NCBI RefSeq assembly: GCF_937920395.1
Contig: NZ_CALEVF010000052.1
Coordinates: forward strand, 1 to 7,117
Direction: 5' to 3'
Length of the DNA: 7,117 nucleotides
Source: an uncultured Clostridium sp.
Lineage (GTDB): Bacteria; Bacillota; Clostridia; Clostridiales; Clostridiaceae
The notes under the pieces are model-generated. The model saw only the letters and a program-made list of their open reading frames with translations. It did no database searches and was not told the origin of the DNA. The position numbers were made by a program, and so were the translations under genes. This document shows, piece after piece, positions 1 through 5,975 of this stretch. The first letter of the stretch is position 1. The number at the start of each line of letters is the position of its first letter.

Positions 1-60
1 TAAAATAGACCTAGGTCAAATACTGAGTTGTCTTAGGTTGACGGCTATGGGGTCAGACCC
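1..60. repeat. Short palindromes, possible REP-like repeat edge
   Basis: Two perfect short palindromes lie here. GACCTAGGTC is at 8-17, and GGGTC-A-GACCC is at 50-60 within ATGGGGTCAGACCC. From memory, ATGGGGTCAGACCC-type sequences recur in many bacterial genomes beside REP-associated (Y1/IS200-type) tyrosine transposases. No transposase is visible because the window ends here. The VanZ stop codon (53-55) falls inside the second palindrome, so an inserted repeat may have supplied the end of that gene. No U-rich tract follows on the minus strand, so this is not a convincing intrinsic terminator. Confidence 0.3.
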
Positions 61-616
61 TTGGGTAATTATTAGTCAGAATATTTTTAAATAACTTATA
101 TTTCAATAATTTATTTATTAGTATATACCCTAATACTGCCCCAATGGTATTTGCAATAATATCATTTATATCTGAGCTTCTTAAACTGCCTAGCGTCGCA
201 CCGATAATATACTGTATTATCTCAATTGATAGACTAACTAAAAATGCCAGTTTGGCTACCTTTTTTGCAGAATCAATTTTATTCGCTATTAGTGGTAAAT
301 ACATGCCAAAAGGTATCATCATAACAATATTTAAAATAAATGTTTTTAAATCAATCGTTAGTATAGGTATAAAATCTATGGAATTGTACCAGGGTGATTG
401 ATTAGCATAAAGTCCAATATTAACGTCAATTGGAAACAGTACAAGATGAATAACACATAATGAATAAATAACAAATGTTGTTAATAAAGTATATTGCACA
501 TAAGTATATTTAAAATTTTTATATTTAGCTAGATATATAATACGCGTTAAAAAGAACAGAAATATTGGTACAAGAATGGTCCATGAATTAATTGTGAACC
601 TTATAGAATTTTCCAT
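53..616 (-). CDS. VanZ-family membrane protein
   Basis: This is a 187-residue integral membrane protein of the VanZ family, whose founder gives low-level teicoplanin resistance; the biochemical role of the family is not settled. About five membrane segments are visible, near residues 11-30, 41-61, 92-113, 122-142 and 150-172. The conserved VanZ features are present: N-x5-PFG-x3-P around residues 96-108, SLSIEIIQ around 128-135, and R-x2-DINDIIANTIG-x2-LGY around 146-164. The start is the ATG at 616, eight bases after a GGAGG. A TTG reading at 631 would begin upstream of that ribosome site and inside the permease stop region. The gene begins four bases after the permease stop, so it is almost certainly cotranscribed with the transporter. 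The C-terminal tail (NNYPRV) ends inside a palindrome and may not be ancestral. A role in envelope or peptide-antibiotic resistance is inferred from family and context. Confidence 0.9.
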   Translation of the reverse strand: MENSIRFTINSWTILVPIFLFFLTRIIYLAKYKNFKYTYVQYTLLTTFVIYSLCVIHLVLFPIDVNIGLYANQSPWYNSIDFIPILTIDLKTFILNIVMMIPFGMYLPLIANKIDSAKKVAKLAFLVSLSIEIIQYIIGATLGSLRSSDINDIIANTIGAVLGYILINKLLKYKLFKNILTNNYPRV

Positions 617-620
617 TACG

Positions 621-2201
621 TTAACCTCCAAATTTAAAATCTATTAAACTATCTCTAATTTCCGATAAATATCTTTCTCTTATAAATAGAAAAAATAGTA
701 TTTGAACTAATAAAAAACTACCCATTACAAGAAATGCAGCTCCTGTGACATTAATATTAAAGACATTCTTTAATACAGTCAGTGCTAAGGAGGAGTGAAT
801 TACTGCAACAATATATGGGAGTAAAAATAATACTCCAATTTCAAGTGTGACTACTTTTTTAATTTCATTATATGTAAGCCCTATTTTATTCAATTGCACA
901 TATTTTTGTTTATCGACTTCTTCATCCATGTAAAATTTATTATATATAAAACTTCCAGAAGTAACAAAGAATAGAATTCCTATAAATATTGATAAAAACA
1001 TTATCGTTCCATAAGCTCTCTTTTCAGTTTCGTAAATATGAGATTTAGATAATAATAAGCTAAACTGATCATCTCCATATTTGTCGAAATATTTATCATA
1101 TACTTTATAGGTATCAGACCAGTCCTTTATCTGAAAATTATAAGTATCTTCAATTTTAACTTTTTTATAATCGTAGTTATCTTCTTTTAGAGTATGTTCA
1201 AGGAAATTAATCTCCTCTTTTAGCTTCGCCGACTGGCCAAAAGTAGTATAGGTAAAATCATAAGGATATCTTTTTTCAATATCTCCTAAAGTATTCTTCC
1301 AAAATGCGAAACTAGACCCTATGAAGGTAAAAGCTACTGTTGAGGTTATTGCTATTAAGAAAAACATCCTTGAGTTATCTTTTATTTTATAAAACAAGTT
1401 TGATATTAAAAGGAGATTTATGTTTTTTAAATAGAATGTTCTATTCTTTTTTAGTAATCTAATGAAAAAAACACTAAGGTGAGAAAACAATAGATAAGTT
1501 GCAAATATAACCATAACTACAACGGGTAAGATTATTTTATCAAGATTTTGTTTGCTAACAGTTAACGCACTATAATATCCAATTATTAACATAGAAAATC
1601 CAAGCACAGCTAAAAATATAGAGGTTTTAGGCTCTGTTTTAGGAGCTTTTGTACCCTTTAATAGCTTTAAAACCTCATTCTCTTTTATAATAAAAGAAGT
1701 GAAAAGTGAAACAAATACTCCTAAAAGTATAAAGGATGCAAACGTTATAACTATTGCTTTTACAGGAAAATAAAAACTTAAGGAACTAAGTCTTAATAAC
1801 CTTTCTATGATAACTAAGTATATTTTTGAAAACACCAATCCAATTATTATGCCACCTAAGGTTGCAACTGCATTTATAATAATATTTTCAATGAAAATCA
1901 TATTATAAAGCTGTTTTTTTGAAATCCCTATTATATATAAAACCCCAAATTCCTTATATCTACTTTTTAAAAATACACTTACAGAGTAAAACACGAAGAA
2001 AAAGAGAAACAGATATGCGATAATTTCTGTTACTAAAATCGCTTTTCCGATATAAGATTTAAACTGTCCTTTATTGGGATGAAATAAGAACATTGTAAAA
2101 GAAAAAAATAATGCTGAAGATATACAAGTACTAAGGAAATAAGCAAAATATGCTTTAATATTTCTTGATACATTTTTATATGCAAATGTAATAAAATCCA
2201 T
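621..2201 (-). CDS. BceB-type ABC transporter permease (FtsX family), shortened extracellular loop
   Basis: This 526-residue permease is the membrane half of a peptide-sensing and detoxification ABC transporter, partner of the ATPase just upstream. Ten membrane helices can be drawn near residues 18-40, 52-77, 104-131, 149-172, 193-212, 221-248, 278-300, 398-420, 452-475 and 485-508. FtsX-like cores lie at about 55-180 and at the C-terminus. This is the BceB layout, in which the loop between helices 7 and 8 is extracellular and contacts the peptide target. Here that loop spans only about residues 301-397. Bacillus BceB is roughly 640-650 residues with a loop near 200, so almost the whole length difference falls in this loop. 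The reading frame is intact. ATG 2201 overlaps the ATPase stop by one base (TAATG) and has AGGAGG at 2211-2216, so translation is probably coupled. The precise substrate cannot be told. Confidence 0.93.
   Translation of the reverse strand: MDFITFAYKNVSRNIKAYFAYFLSTCISSALFFSFTMFLFHPNKGQFKSYIGKAILVTEIIAYLFLFFFVFYSVSVFLKSRYKEFGVLYIIGISKKQLYNMIFIENIIINAVATLGGIIIGLVFSKIYLVIIERLLRLSSLSFYFPVKAIVITFASFILLGVFVSLFTSFIIKENEVLKLLKGTKAPKTEPKTSIFLAVLGFSMLIIGYYSALTVSKQNLDKIILPVVVMVIFATYLLFSHLSVFFIRLLKKNRTFYLKNINLLLISNLFYKIKDNSRMFFLIAITSTVAFTFIGSSFAFWKNTLGDIEKRYPYDFTYTTFGQSAKLKEEINFLEHTLKEDNYDYKKVKIEDTYNFQIKDWSDTYKVYDKYFDKYGDDQFSLLLSKSHIYETEKRAYGTIMFLSIFIGILFFVTSGSFIYNKFYMDEEVDKQKYVQLNKIGLTYNEIKKVVTLEIGVLFLLPYIVAVIHSSLALTVLKNVFNINVTGAAFLVMGSFLLVQILFFLFIRERYLSEIRDSLIDFKFGG
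625..629 (-). promoter_or_regulatory. Ribosome binding site of the VanZ gene
   Basis: GGAGG on the minus strand lies eight bases before ATG 616. It overlaps the TTG at 631-629, which rules out the longer reading that would begin there. Confidence 0.85.
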
Positions 2202-2947
2202 TAGTTAGAACCTCCTAGCAGTGAAAGTACATTAATTATTTGTTGATAAAACTGTTGCCTACTCCCACTCTTATCAATTTCATTGTATATACCACCATCC
2301 TTAATGAATAATATTCTATCACAATAACTGGCAGCTAAGGGATCATGAGTCACCATAATAGTAGTAACTTTCTCTTCTTTGTTTATTTCTACAAACAACT
2401 CCATAACAGTATTGGAAGCTTTTGAATCTAAATTTCCAGTAGGTTCATCTGCTAAAAGTATTGAAGGGCTATGTATTAATGCTCTTGCAATAGCAGTCCT
2501 TTGGCATTCCCCGCCCGAAATTTCAAATATTTTCTTATCTAATAGCTTTTCTATTCCTAGTATTTGAGCTATTTTTTTCAACTTCATGTCTTGCGATTTT
2601 ATTGGAACACTATCCAAAGTTAAAGGCAAAATAATATTTTCGCCTACTGTTAAAGTATCTAATAAATTAAAATCTTGGAAAACAAATCCTAACTCTCTTC
2701 TTCTAAATAGTGCAAGCTCCTCTCCTTTTAAACCTATGGGATTATTACCTTTTATTAAGATATCTCCTGAAGTAGGTTTATCTATCGTTGAAATAATATT
2801 CAAAAGGGTAGTTTTACCACTGCCAGAAGGTCCCATTATTCCAACAAATTCACCACCCTCTATGCTGAAGCTTATATCGTTTATAGCATTAAAAAGCACT
2901 TTTTTACCATATACTTTACTTAAGTTACTAATTTTTAATATCTCCAT
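2201..2947 (-). CDS. BceA-type ABC transporter ATP-binding protein
   Basis: This 248-residue cytoplasmic ATPase powers the neighbouring BceB-type permease; the family belongs to the MacB/LolD-like exporter group. All motifs are present in order: Walker A GPSGSGKT (39-46), Q-loop Gln91 in FVFQDFN, signature ISGGECQR (143-150, Ile in place of the usual Leu), Walker B ILLADE (163-168), D-loop GNLD (171-174) and the H-loop His201 in VTHD. The length is normal for the family, and nothing suggests loss of activity. The start is ATG 2947, preceded by AGGAGGG at 2954-2960. It is the first gene after a 125-base gap holding a BceR-type box and a TATAAT, so it probably heads an inducible ATPase-permease-VanZ transcript. 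The motif set and the partner gene make the assignment secure; the bound antibiotic is unknown. Confidence 0.97.
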   Translation of the reverse strand: MEILKISNLSKVYGKKVLFNAINDISFSIEGGEFVGIMGPSGSGKTTLLNIISTIDKPTSGDILIKGNNPIGLKGEELALFRRRELGFVFQDFNLLDTLTVGENIILPLTLDSVPIKSQDMKLKKIAQILGIEKLLDKKIFEISGGECQRTAIARALIHSPSILLADEPTGNLDSKASNTVMELFVEINKEEKVTTIMVTHDPLAASYCDRILFIKDGGIYNEIDKSGSRQQFYQQIINVLSLLGGSN

Positions 2948-2981
2948 TTTCAGCCCTCCTTTTCTCTACCTTATTTATTTA

Positions 2982-3010
2982 ATTATAATAAGTTTAATGG
3001 ATTCTAGCCA
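2982..3010 (-). promoter_or_regulatory. Candidate promoter of the transporter-VanZ transcript
   Basis: A perfect TATAAT (minus strand, 2987-2982) sits 35 bases before the ATPase ATG. Seventeen bases upstream, the -35 position reads TGGCTA (3010-3005), a poor match to TTGACA. A good -10 with a weak -35 is typical of promoters that need an activator, and a BceR-type box lies just upstream. No transcript start has been measured. Confidence 0.55.
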
Positions 3011-3018
3011 TTTAACTT
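2990..3018. repeat. 11-base inverted repeat between regulator box and -10
   Basis: The arms AAGTTTAATGG (2990-3000) and CCATTTAACTT (3008-3018) pair at 10 of 11 positions around a seven-base loop, with one T-T mismatch. The repeat overlaps the putative -35 and spacer of the transporter promoter. Neither side is followed by a T-run, so it does not look like a terminator. It could be a second operator or chance in AT-rich DNA. Confidence 0.5.
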
Positions 3019-3020
3019 CC

Positions 3021-3045
3021 TTACAATTTTATTACATGTGTGTAA
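3021..3045 (-). promoter_or_regulatory. BceR-type response-regulator binding site
   Basis: TTACA-TGTG-TGTAA (3032-3045) is a perfect TTACA-N4-TGTAA dyad, matching the TNACA-N4-TGTAA consensus known for BceR-like regulators. A further half-site (TTACA on the plus strand, 3021-3025) lies 11 bases from the equivalent half of the dyad, that is, one helical turn nearer the promoter. The expected ligand is the phosphorylated regulator encoded at 4753-4061. The position just upstream of the candidate -35 fits activation of the ATPase-permease-VanZ genes. The match is read directly; binding is inferred. Confidence 0.75.
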
Positions 3046-3072
3046 GGTTAGGAGATAGTAATAATAATTTAT

Positions 3073-4047
3073 CTAAAACACTATTTTAATTTTAGTACCT
3101 TTATTAACTTCAGCTTCTATTTCTACTTTATGTCCTAAGTCTTCGCATGTTTTTTTTACAATATATAAGCCCATACCTGTGGATTCACCATATTTGCGCC
3201 CATTTTCCCCAGTAAAGAAAGGATTAAAAACTCTTCTAATATCTTTAGCAGATATACCAATACCTTCATCAATAACTTCCATCACAACATGTTTTTCTTG
3301 TAAACAGGCTTGTATGGTTAATACCTTACCTATTCCTGCTGAATATTTAATGCCATTTGTTATAATTTGTTCTAATACAAATTTCATCCACTTTCCATCA
3401 GTATAAACTTCAATTGTTCTATCAATGTCTACTTTGGGTAATATCCTATTCTTTATAAAAAGCTTTTTTTCTTTATTCACAGTATTTAAAACCAACTGTT
3501 GTAAATTTATTTTCTCTACAACAAAATCTTTTTCAAAAGCATCAACTCGCGCAAAATATAAGGCTAAGTTTAAGTTCGTATTTATTTTATAAACTTCTTC
3601 ACTAATGCTTTCTGCACGTGGCTCTCCGTCACATTCTTCAAGTAGAAGCTGTATTACAGAAAGGGGGGTCTTCATCTGATGTACCCATTGATTAATAAAT
3701 GTTATATGCTCCTTTTGTTTTCTATTATAATCTCGTATTTTAATTTCATAGAGTTTATACTGCTGCTGCAAAAGCTTTGATACGTTTTTTGAGATTAATG
3801 AGTCTCCAATCGCTAAAGTTGACTCTTCATTTGAGTGCAGTCCTCTTTTAAATAATCCATATAACTCTTTCGTTTTGTAGTACTCCCAAGTTAGAAAACA
3901 TAGGAGTATAAATGAATTAAACAAGATTATATATATAACTTCTGAAATCACAATGTACTTTTTAAGGGCACAGTAAACAGGTGTTAAAATGATACTAAAG
4001 AAATATATAAATATATATGTTTTATAGTGTTTTAAGAATAATTTCAT
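3073..4047 (-). CDS. BceS-type intramembrane-sensing histidine kinase
   Basis: This 324-residue sensor kinase has two membrane helices near the N-terminus (about residues 9-27 and 32-53) joined by only a few residues. It therefore has no real extracellular sensor, the hallmark of kinases that read a peptide through a BceAB transporter. The catalytic parts are complete: phosphoacceptor His123 in FINQWVHQMKTP, N-box Asn231 in QIITNGIKYS, the DEGIGIS G1 box starting at Asp260, the F-box FNPFFTGENG (274-283) and G2 box GESTGMGLYI (287-296). ATG 4047 is chosen because it gives the family-typical MKLFLK start and has AGGA 11 bases upstream. ATG 4059, four codons longer, has its GG directly against the start codon, so it is less likely. 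The gene follows the regulator almost without a gap and is probably translated from the same mRNA. Confidence 0.95.
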   Translation of the reverse strand: MKLFLKHYKTYIFIYFFSIILTPVYCALKKYIVISEVIYIILFNSFILLCFLTWEYYKTKELYGLFKRGLHSNEESTLAIGDSLISKNVSKLLQQQYKLYEIKIRDYNRKQKEHITFINQWVHQMKTPLSVIQLLLEECDGEPRAESISEEVYKINTNLNLALYFARVDAFEKDFVVEKINLQQLVLNTVNKEKKLFIKNRILPKVDIDRTIEVYTDGKWMKFVLEQIITNGIKYSAGIGKVLTIQACLQEKHVVMEVIDEGIGISAKDIRRVFNPFFTGENGRKYGESTGMGLYIVKKTCEDLGHKVEIEAEVNKGTKIKIVF

Positions 4048-4060
4048 TTCTTGACACATC

Positions 4061-4753
4061 CTACCAGTTTTTATTTAGTTTATAGCCTAATCCCCATACA
4101 GTCTCTATTCCATTTTCAATATTAAACTCTTGAAATCTTTTTCTTAATCTCGTTACATTTACATTAAGAGTATTTTCCTCAACGAAAGCTATATCATCCC
4201 ACATTTTTTCTAAGAGATATTCGCGGCTAACAACTCTAGGATATCTTTTTATAAGACATTCCAGGAGCATTCCTTCTTTCTTCGTAATAATTAAAGTTTT
4301 CTCTTTAAACTTAAGTTCTAGCCTTTCCGGATAAAACTTTAAGCCATCTAATTCCACAATTCGCTCATCATTATTAATAGAATAATTTCCAAAAGCTCTC
4401 CTAATATGGCTTTTTATCTTAGCCAACACAACTTCAAAAGAAAAGGGCTTTGTTATATAATCATCTGCACCATTTTCAAGTGCCATCACTTGATCCATCC
4501 CGCTTTCCCTTGCAGATATAAAAATTATAGGAACTATTGATATTTCTCTTATTCGTCTGCACCAATAGAATCCATCAAATTTAGGTAAATTAACATCCAT
4601 TAACACCAAATCAGGATTAAACAAATTAAATTCTTCCATTATATTATCAAAGTTTTCAACGATTTTAACTGCAAATCCATATTTCTTTATATAATCTTTC
4701 AATAAATTGCTTATGGATAAATCGTCTTCAACAATATATACCTTATATTCCAT
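4061..4753 (-). CDS. OmpR/PhoB-family response regulator (BceR type)
   Basis: This 230-residue transcription factor pairs with the adjacent kinase. The receiver domain (about 1-118) has the acidic pocket Glu9-Asp10-Asp11, phosphoacceptor Asp53 in LMDVNLP, Ser80 in FISAR, and Lys102 in YITKPF. The winged-helix DNA-binding domain occupies about 131-228, with the recognition region LNVNVTRLRKRF and the wing ETVWGLGYKL. The start is ATG 4753, ten bases after GGAGGG. A TTG at 4771 lies ahead of that ribosome site and is not used. The likely target is the TTACA-N4-TGTAA dyad at 3032-3045 before the transporter genes. The stop (4063-4061) overlaps the ribosome site of the kinase gene, indicating a two-gene operon. 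The transporter-linked context makes the BceR subtype likely; the family assignment itself is secure. Confidence 0.96.
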   Translation of the reverse strand: MEYKVYIVEDDLSISNLLKDYIKKYGFAVKIVENFDNIMEEFNLFNPDLVLMDVNLPKFDGFYWCRRIREISIVPIIFISARESGMDQVMALENGADDYITKPFSFEVVLAKIKSHIRRAFGNYSINNDERIVELDGLKFYPERLELKFKEKTLIITKKEGMLLECLIKRYPRVVSREYLLEKMWDDIAFVEENTLNVNVTRLRKRFQEFNIENGIETVWGLGYKLNKNW

Positions 4754-4763
4754 ACTAAATAAT

Positions 4764-4769
4764 CCCTCC
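4764..4769 (-). promoter_or_regulatory. Ribosome binding site of the response regulator
   Basis: GGAGGG on the minus strand lies ten bases before ATG 4753. It overlaps the TTG at 4771-4769, so a start there can be excluded. Confidence 0.8.
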
Positions 4770-4802
4770 AATTTTCTATAAATAACTCAACCTAATGAAA
4801 AT

Positions 4803-4832
4803 ATATTATTTTTGATAATACTATTATATCAA
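4803..4832 (-). promoter_or_regulatory. Candidate promoter of the regulator-kinase operon
   Basis: On the minus strand TTGATA (4832-4827, five of six to consensus) is followed after 18 bases by TAATAT (4808-4803, four of six). Transcription would start near 4796 and leave a leader of about 43 bases. A nearby TATAAT (4828-4823) lacks a good -35 and is the alternative. AT-rich DNA makes chance matches common. Confidence 0.4.
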
Positions 4833-4834
4833 AA
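4810..4834. repeat. 8-base inverted repeat over the regulator promoter
   Basis: TTTTGATA (4810-4817) and TATCAAAA (4827-4834) form perfect arms around a nine-base centre. The repeat covers the proposed -35 and spacer of the regulator-kinase promoter, as an operator would. It does not resemble the TTACA-N4-TGTAA box, so any protein binding it would not be the BceR-type regulator. Low sequence complexity leaves chance open. Confidence 0.4.
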
Positions 4835-4860
4835 TTTTAAGAACTTAAATGTAAAAGTAG

Positions 4861-4968
4861 ATGATAAATCATAATAGTAAAGGGTTTAAAAAGTTAGGTC
4901 TTATAATTATTGCTATGCTTCCTATTCCTTTAGGAGTGTTCACTGAGGGTGTGATAGTAATGCTCTAA
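4861..4968 (+). CDS. Possible 35-residue single-helix membrane peptide
   Basis: An uninterrupted frame from ATG 4861 to TAA 4968 encodes 35 residues. It has a hydrophilic, Lys-rich N-terminus (MINHNSKGFKK) and one long hydrophobic stretch (LGLIIIAMLPIPLGVF), then a short tail with one Glu. This is the layout of a small membrane-anchored peptide. A TAG sits directly before the ATG, so the frame is not the end of a longer gene. There is no recognisable ribosome binding site, which argues against efficient translation. It lies alone between the divergent regulator operon and the cysteine-rich gene. I do not recognise a family; it may be a real small protein, a remnant, or chance. Confidence 0.3.
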   Translation: MINHNSKGFKKLGLIIIAMLPIPLGVFTEGVIVML

Positions 4969-5018
4969 AGTAAATTCATAATTACAATCAGATTTTTTAA
5001 GTCATTAAATGCTTGTAC

Positions 5019-5045
5019 ACCTTTTGGCTATATAAGCATAAGATA
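5019..5045 (+). promoter_or_regulatory. Sigma-K-like sporulation promoter
   Basis: CATAAGATA (5037-5045) matches the sigma-K -10 pattern CATANNNTA. AC lies 16 bases upstream (5019-5020), as in the sigma-K -35. Transcription would begin near 5052, giving a leader of about 34 bases to ATG 5086. The downstream FAD oxidase resembles a spore-coat enzyme, which supports the reading. The -35 is only two defined bases, so the match alone is modest. Sigma-E recognises a related -10 (CATACANT) and fits less well. Confidence 0.45.
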
Positions 5046-5070
5046 TTATGTCAACATGACAATAAAAAGA

Positions 5071-5077
5071 AAAGGAG
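5071..5077 (+). promoter_or_regulatory. Ribosome binding site of the cysteine-rich gene
   Basis: AAAGGAG lies eight bases before ATG 5086. The earlier in-frame ATG at 5056 is upstream of this site and close to the predicted transcript start, so 5086 is the start. Confidence 0.8.
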
Positions 5078-5085
5078 CAAATATA

Positions 5086-5877
5086 ATGAGCGACAATACT
5101 ACTACCCCTGAAGTTGATTATATTCCCGAGGATCCTATTTATACAACAGAATTAGCACCTATCGAAACATCGGTGGTACGAAGCCCTATAATTTGCGTTT
5201 ATCAAAACTATATCCCTTGGTTCGGTGAAAATCGTAATAATGCTACTCTGTTATTTTTGGGAAAAATATTGGGAACAGACTATTTTATACACCCAGTGAG
5301 CGACCTTGCAGTTTGAATTCCATGTAATACTGCAGTTGTTTTGATTCCATCTAACAGTGAAGGGAGTGCAACTAGCGCAGCAGAGGAAAATGACCCAAAT
5401 GCCCAAGCTAATTTGAAAGCATTTGTAAGGGCTGGCGGTGTTTTAATTATAGATATGGGAGATAATTTATTATCCGGTGGCTATATTGCCCCATGTGCAA
5501 AAGGTACACCTTACTTAATATTTCCTGATCCATGTCGAGATCTTACCTTGACTAAAAAGGCATTGAAGCATCCTTTTGCAAATTGTCCAATACAATTAAG
5601 TAACAATAATATCGATATGGAGTGTGGTTGCTCTGTATGTCACGGCAACCTAGAGCAAGTCATTACATTGCCGCGAGACTCCACAGTACTAATGACAGCA
5701 ACTTTCAATAACATTCAGAGGTCAGTTTTAGCAGAATATAGCATTGGTCGTGGCCATGTAATTTTAGATACTCTAACAAAAGAATTTGTATGTCAACAAC
5801 CACAAGGCACCGGTCCATCCAACATTTTGGTAAACTTGTTCTCATATGCTCTTTGCAATCTAGGCGATCGAAAATAA
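5086..5877 (+). pseudogene. Cysteine-rich GATase-like protein of unknown role, interrupted by an in-frame TGA
   Basis: One continuous frame of 264 codons runs from ATG 5086 to TAA 5877, broken only by TGA at codon 77 (5314-5316). Both halves are in the same frame. The part after the TGA has no start codon with a ribosome site, so these are pieces of one gene rather than two genes. After a hydrophilic leader (about 1-30) the protein looks like a class I glutamine-amidotransferase/ThuA-like fold: LKAFVRAGGVLIIDMGDN (about 110-127) resembles its strand-turn-strand core, and LAEYSIGRGHVILDTLT resembles its closing strands. No catalytic Cys-His pair is evident. Ten cysteines are present, including CGCSVCH at codons 180-186. 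There is no signal peptide or membrane helix. A sigma-K-like promoter and the CotQ-like gene 98 bases downstream suggest a spore-coat context. Nonsense mutation, sequencing error or readthrough are all possible. Confidence 0.7.
5314..5316 (+). other. In-frame TGA at codon 77
   Basis: The codons read GCA GTT TGA ATT CCA, with the frame open on both sides for the full gene. A single change from GGA (Gly), CGA (Arg) or TGG (Trp) would produce it. No other stop or frameshift occurs in the gene, so any loss is recent or the stop is read through. Confidence 0.9.
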
Positions 5878-5964
5878 GTTGATAACTAAAGTAACGTAAT
5901 TTTCACCAATTCACACTAAGCATAAACACCTAAGAACACTTGTGTTAAATACTATTTTGACAAA

Positions 5965-5968
5965 GGAG
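5965..5968 (+). promoter_or_regulatory. Ribosome binding site fixing a TTG start
   Basis: GGAG within AAAGGAG lies seven bases before TTG 5976. No ATG or GTG lies nearby in this frame, so this site decides the unusual start codon of the FAD oxidase. Confidence 0.8.
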
Positions 5969-5975
5969 CGATAAT

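Noticed and set aside
144..401. Plus-strand open frame of 85 codons opposite the VanZ gene
   Set aside because: It is fully antisense to a well-supported gene, has no ribosome site and resembles no family.
2379..3089. Two plus-strand open frames (2379-2567 and 2586-3089) opposite the ABC ATPase
   Set aside because: They mirror a gene with complete ATPase motifs, and no ribosome site or family match is seen.
3179..3406. Plus-strand open frame opposite the kinase catalytic domain
   Set aside because: It is a shadow of the conserved N-, G1- and F-box region of the kinase.
4850..4854. TGTAA half-site as a BceR-type box upstream of the regulator operon
   Set aside because: The partner half is missing (the minus strand reads TTACATTTAAGTT), so only one half-site exists.
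5314..5360. Selenocysteine insertion at the TGA
   Set aside because: Only a weak four-base stem (ACTG/CAGT) can be drawn downstream, and the protein does not resemble a known selenoprotein family.
5317..5877. Separate gene starting at TTG 5341
   Set aside because: There is no ribosome site before it, and it is in the same frame as the upstream piece, so it is the distal part of one interrupted gene.
5935..5946. AACAC-TT-GTGTT dyad as a terminator after the cysteine-rich gene
   Set aside because: The stem is only five bases with a two-base centre and no T-run follows, so it is not a credible terminator.
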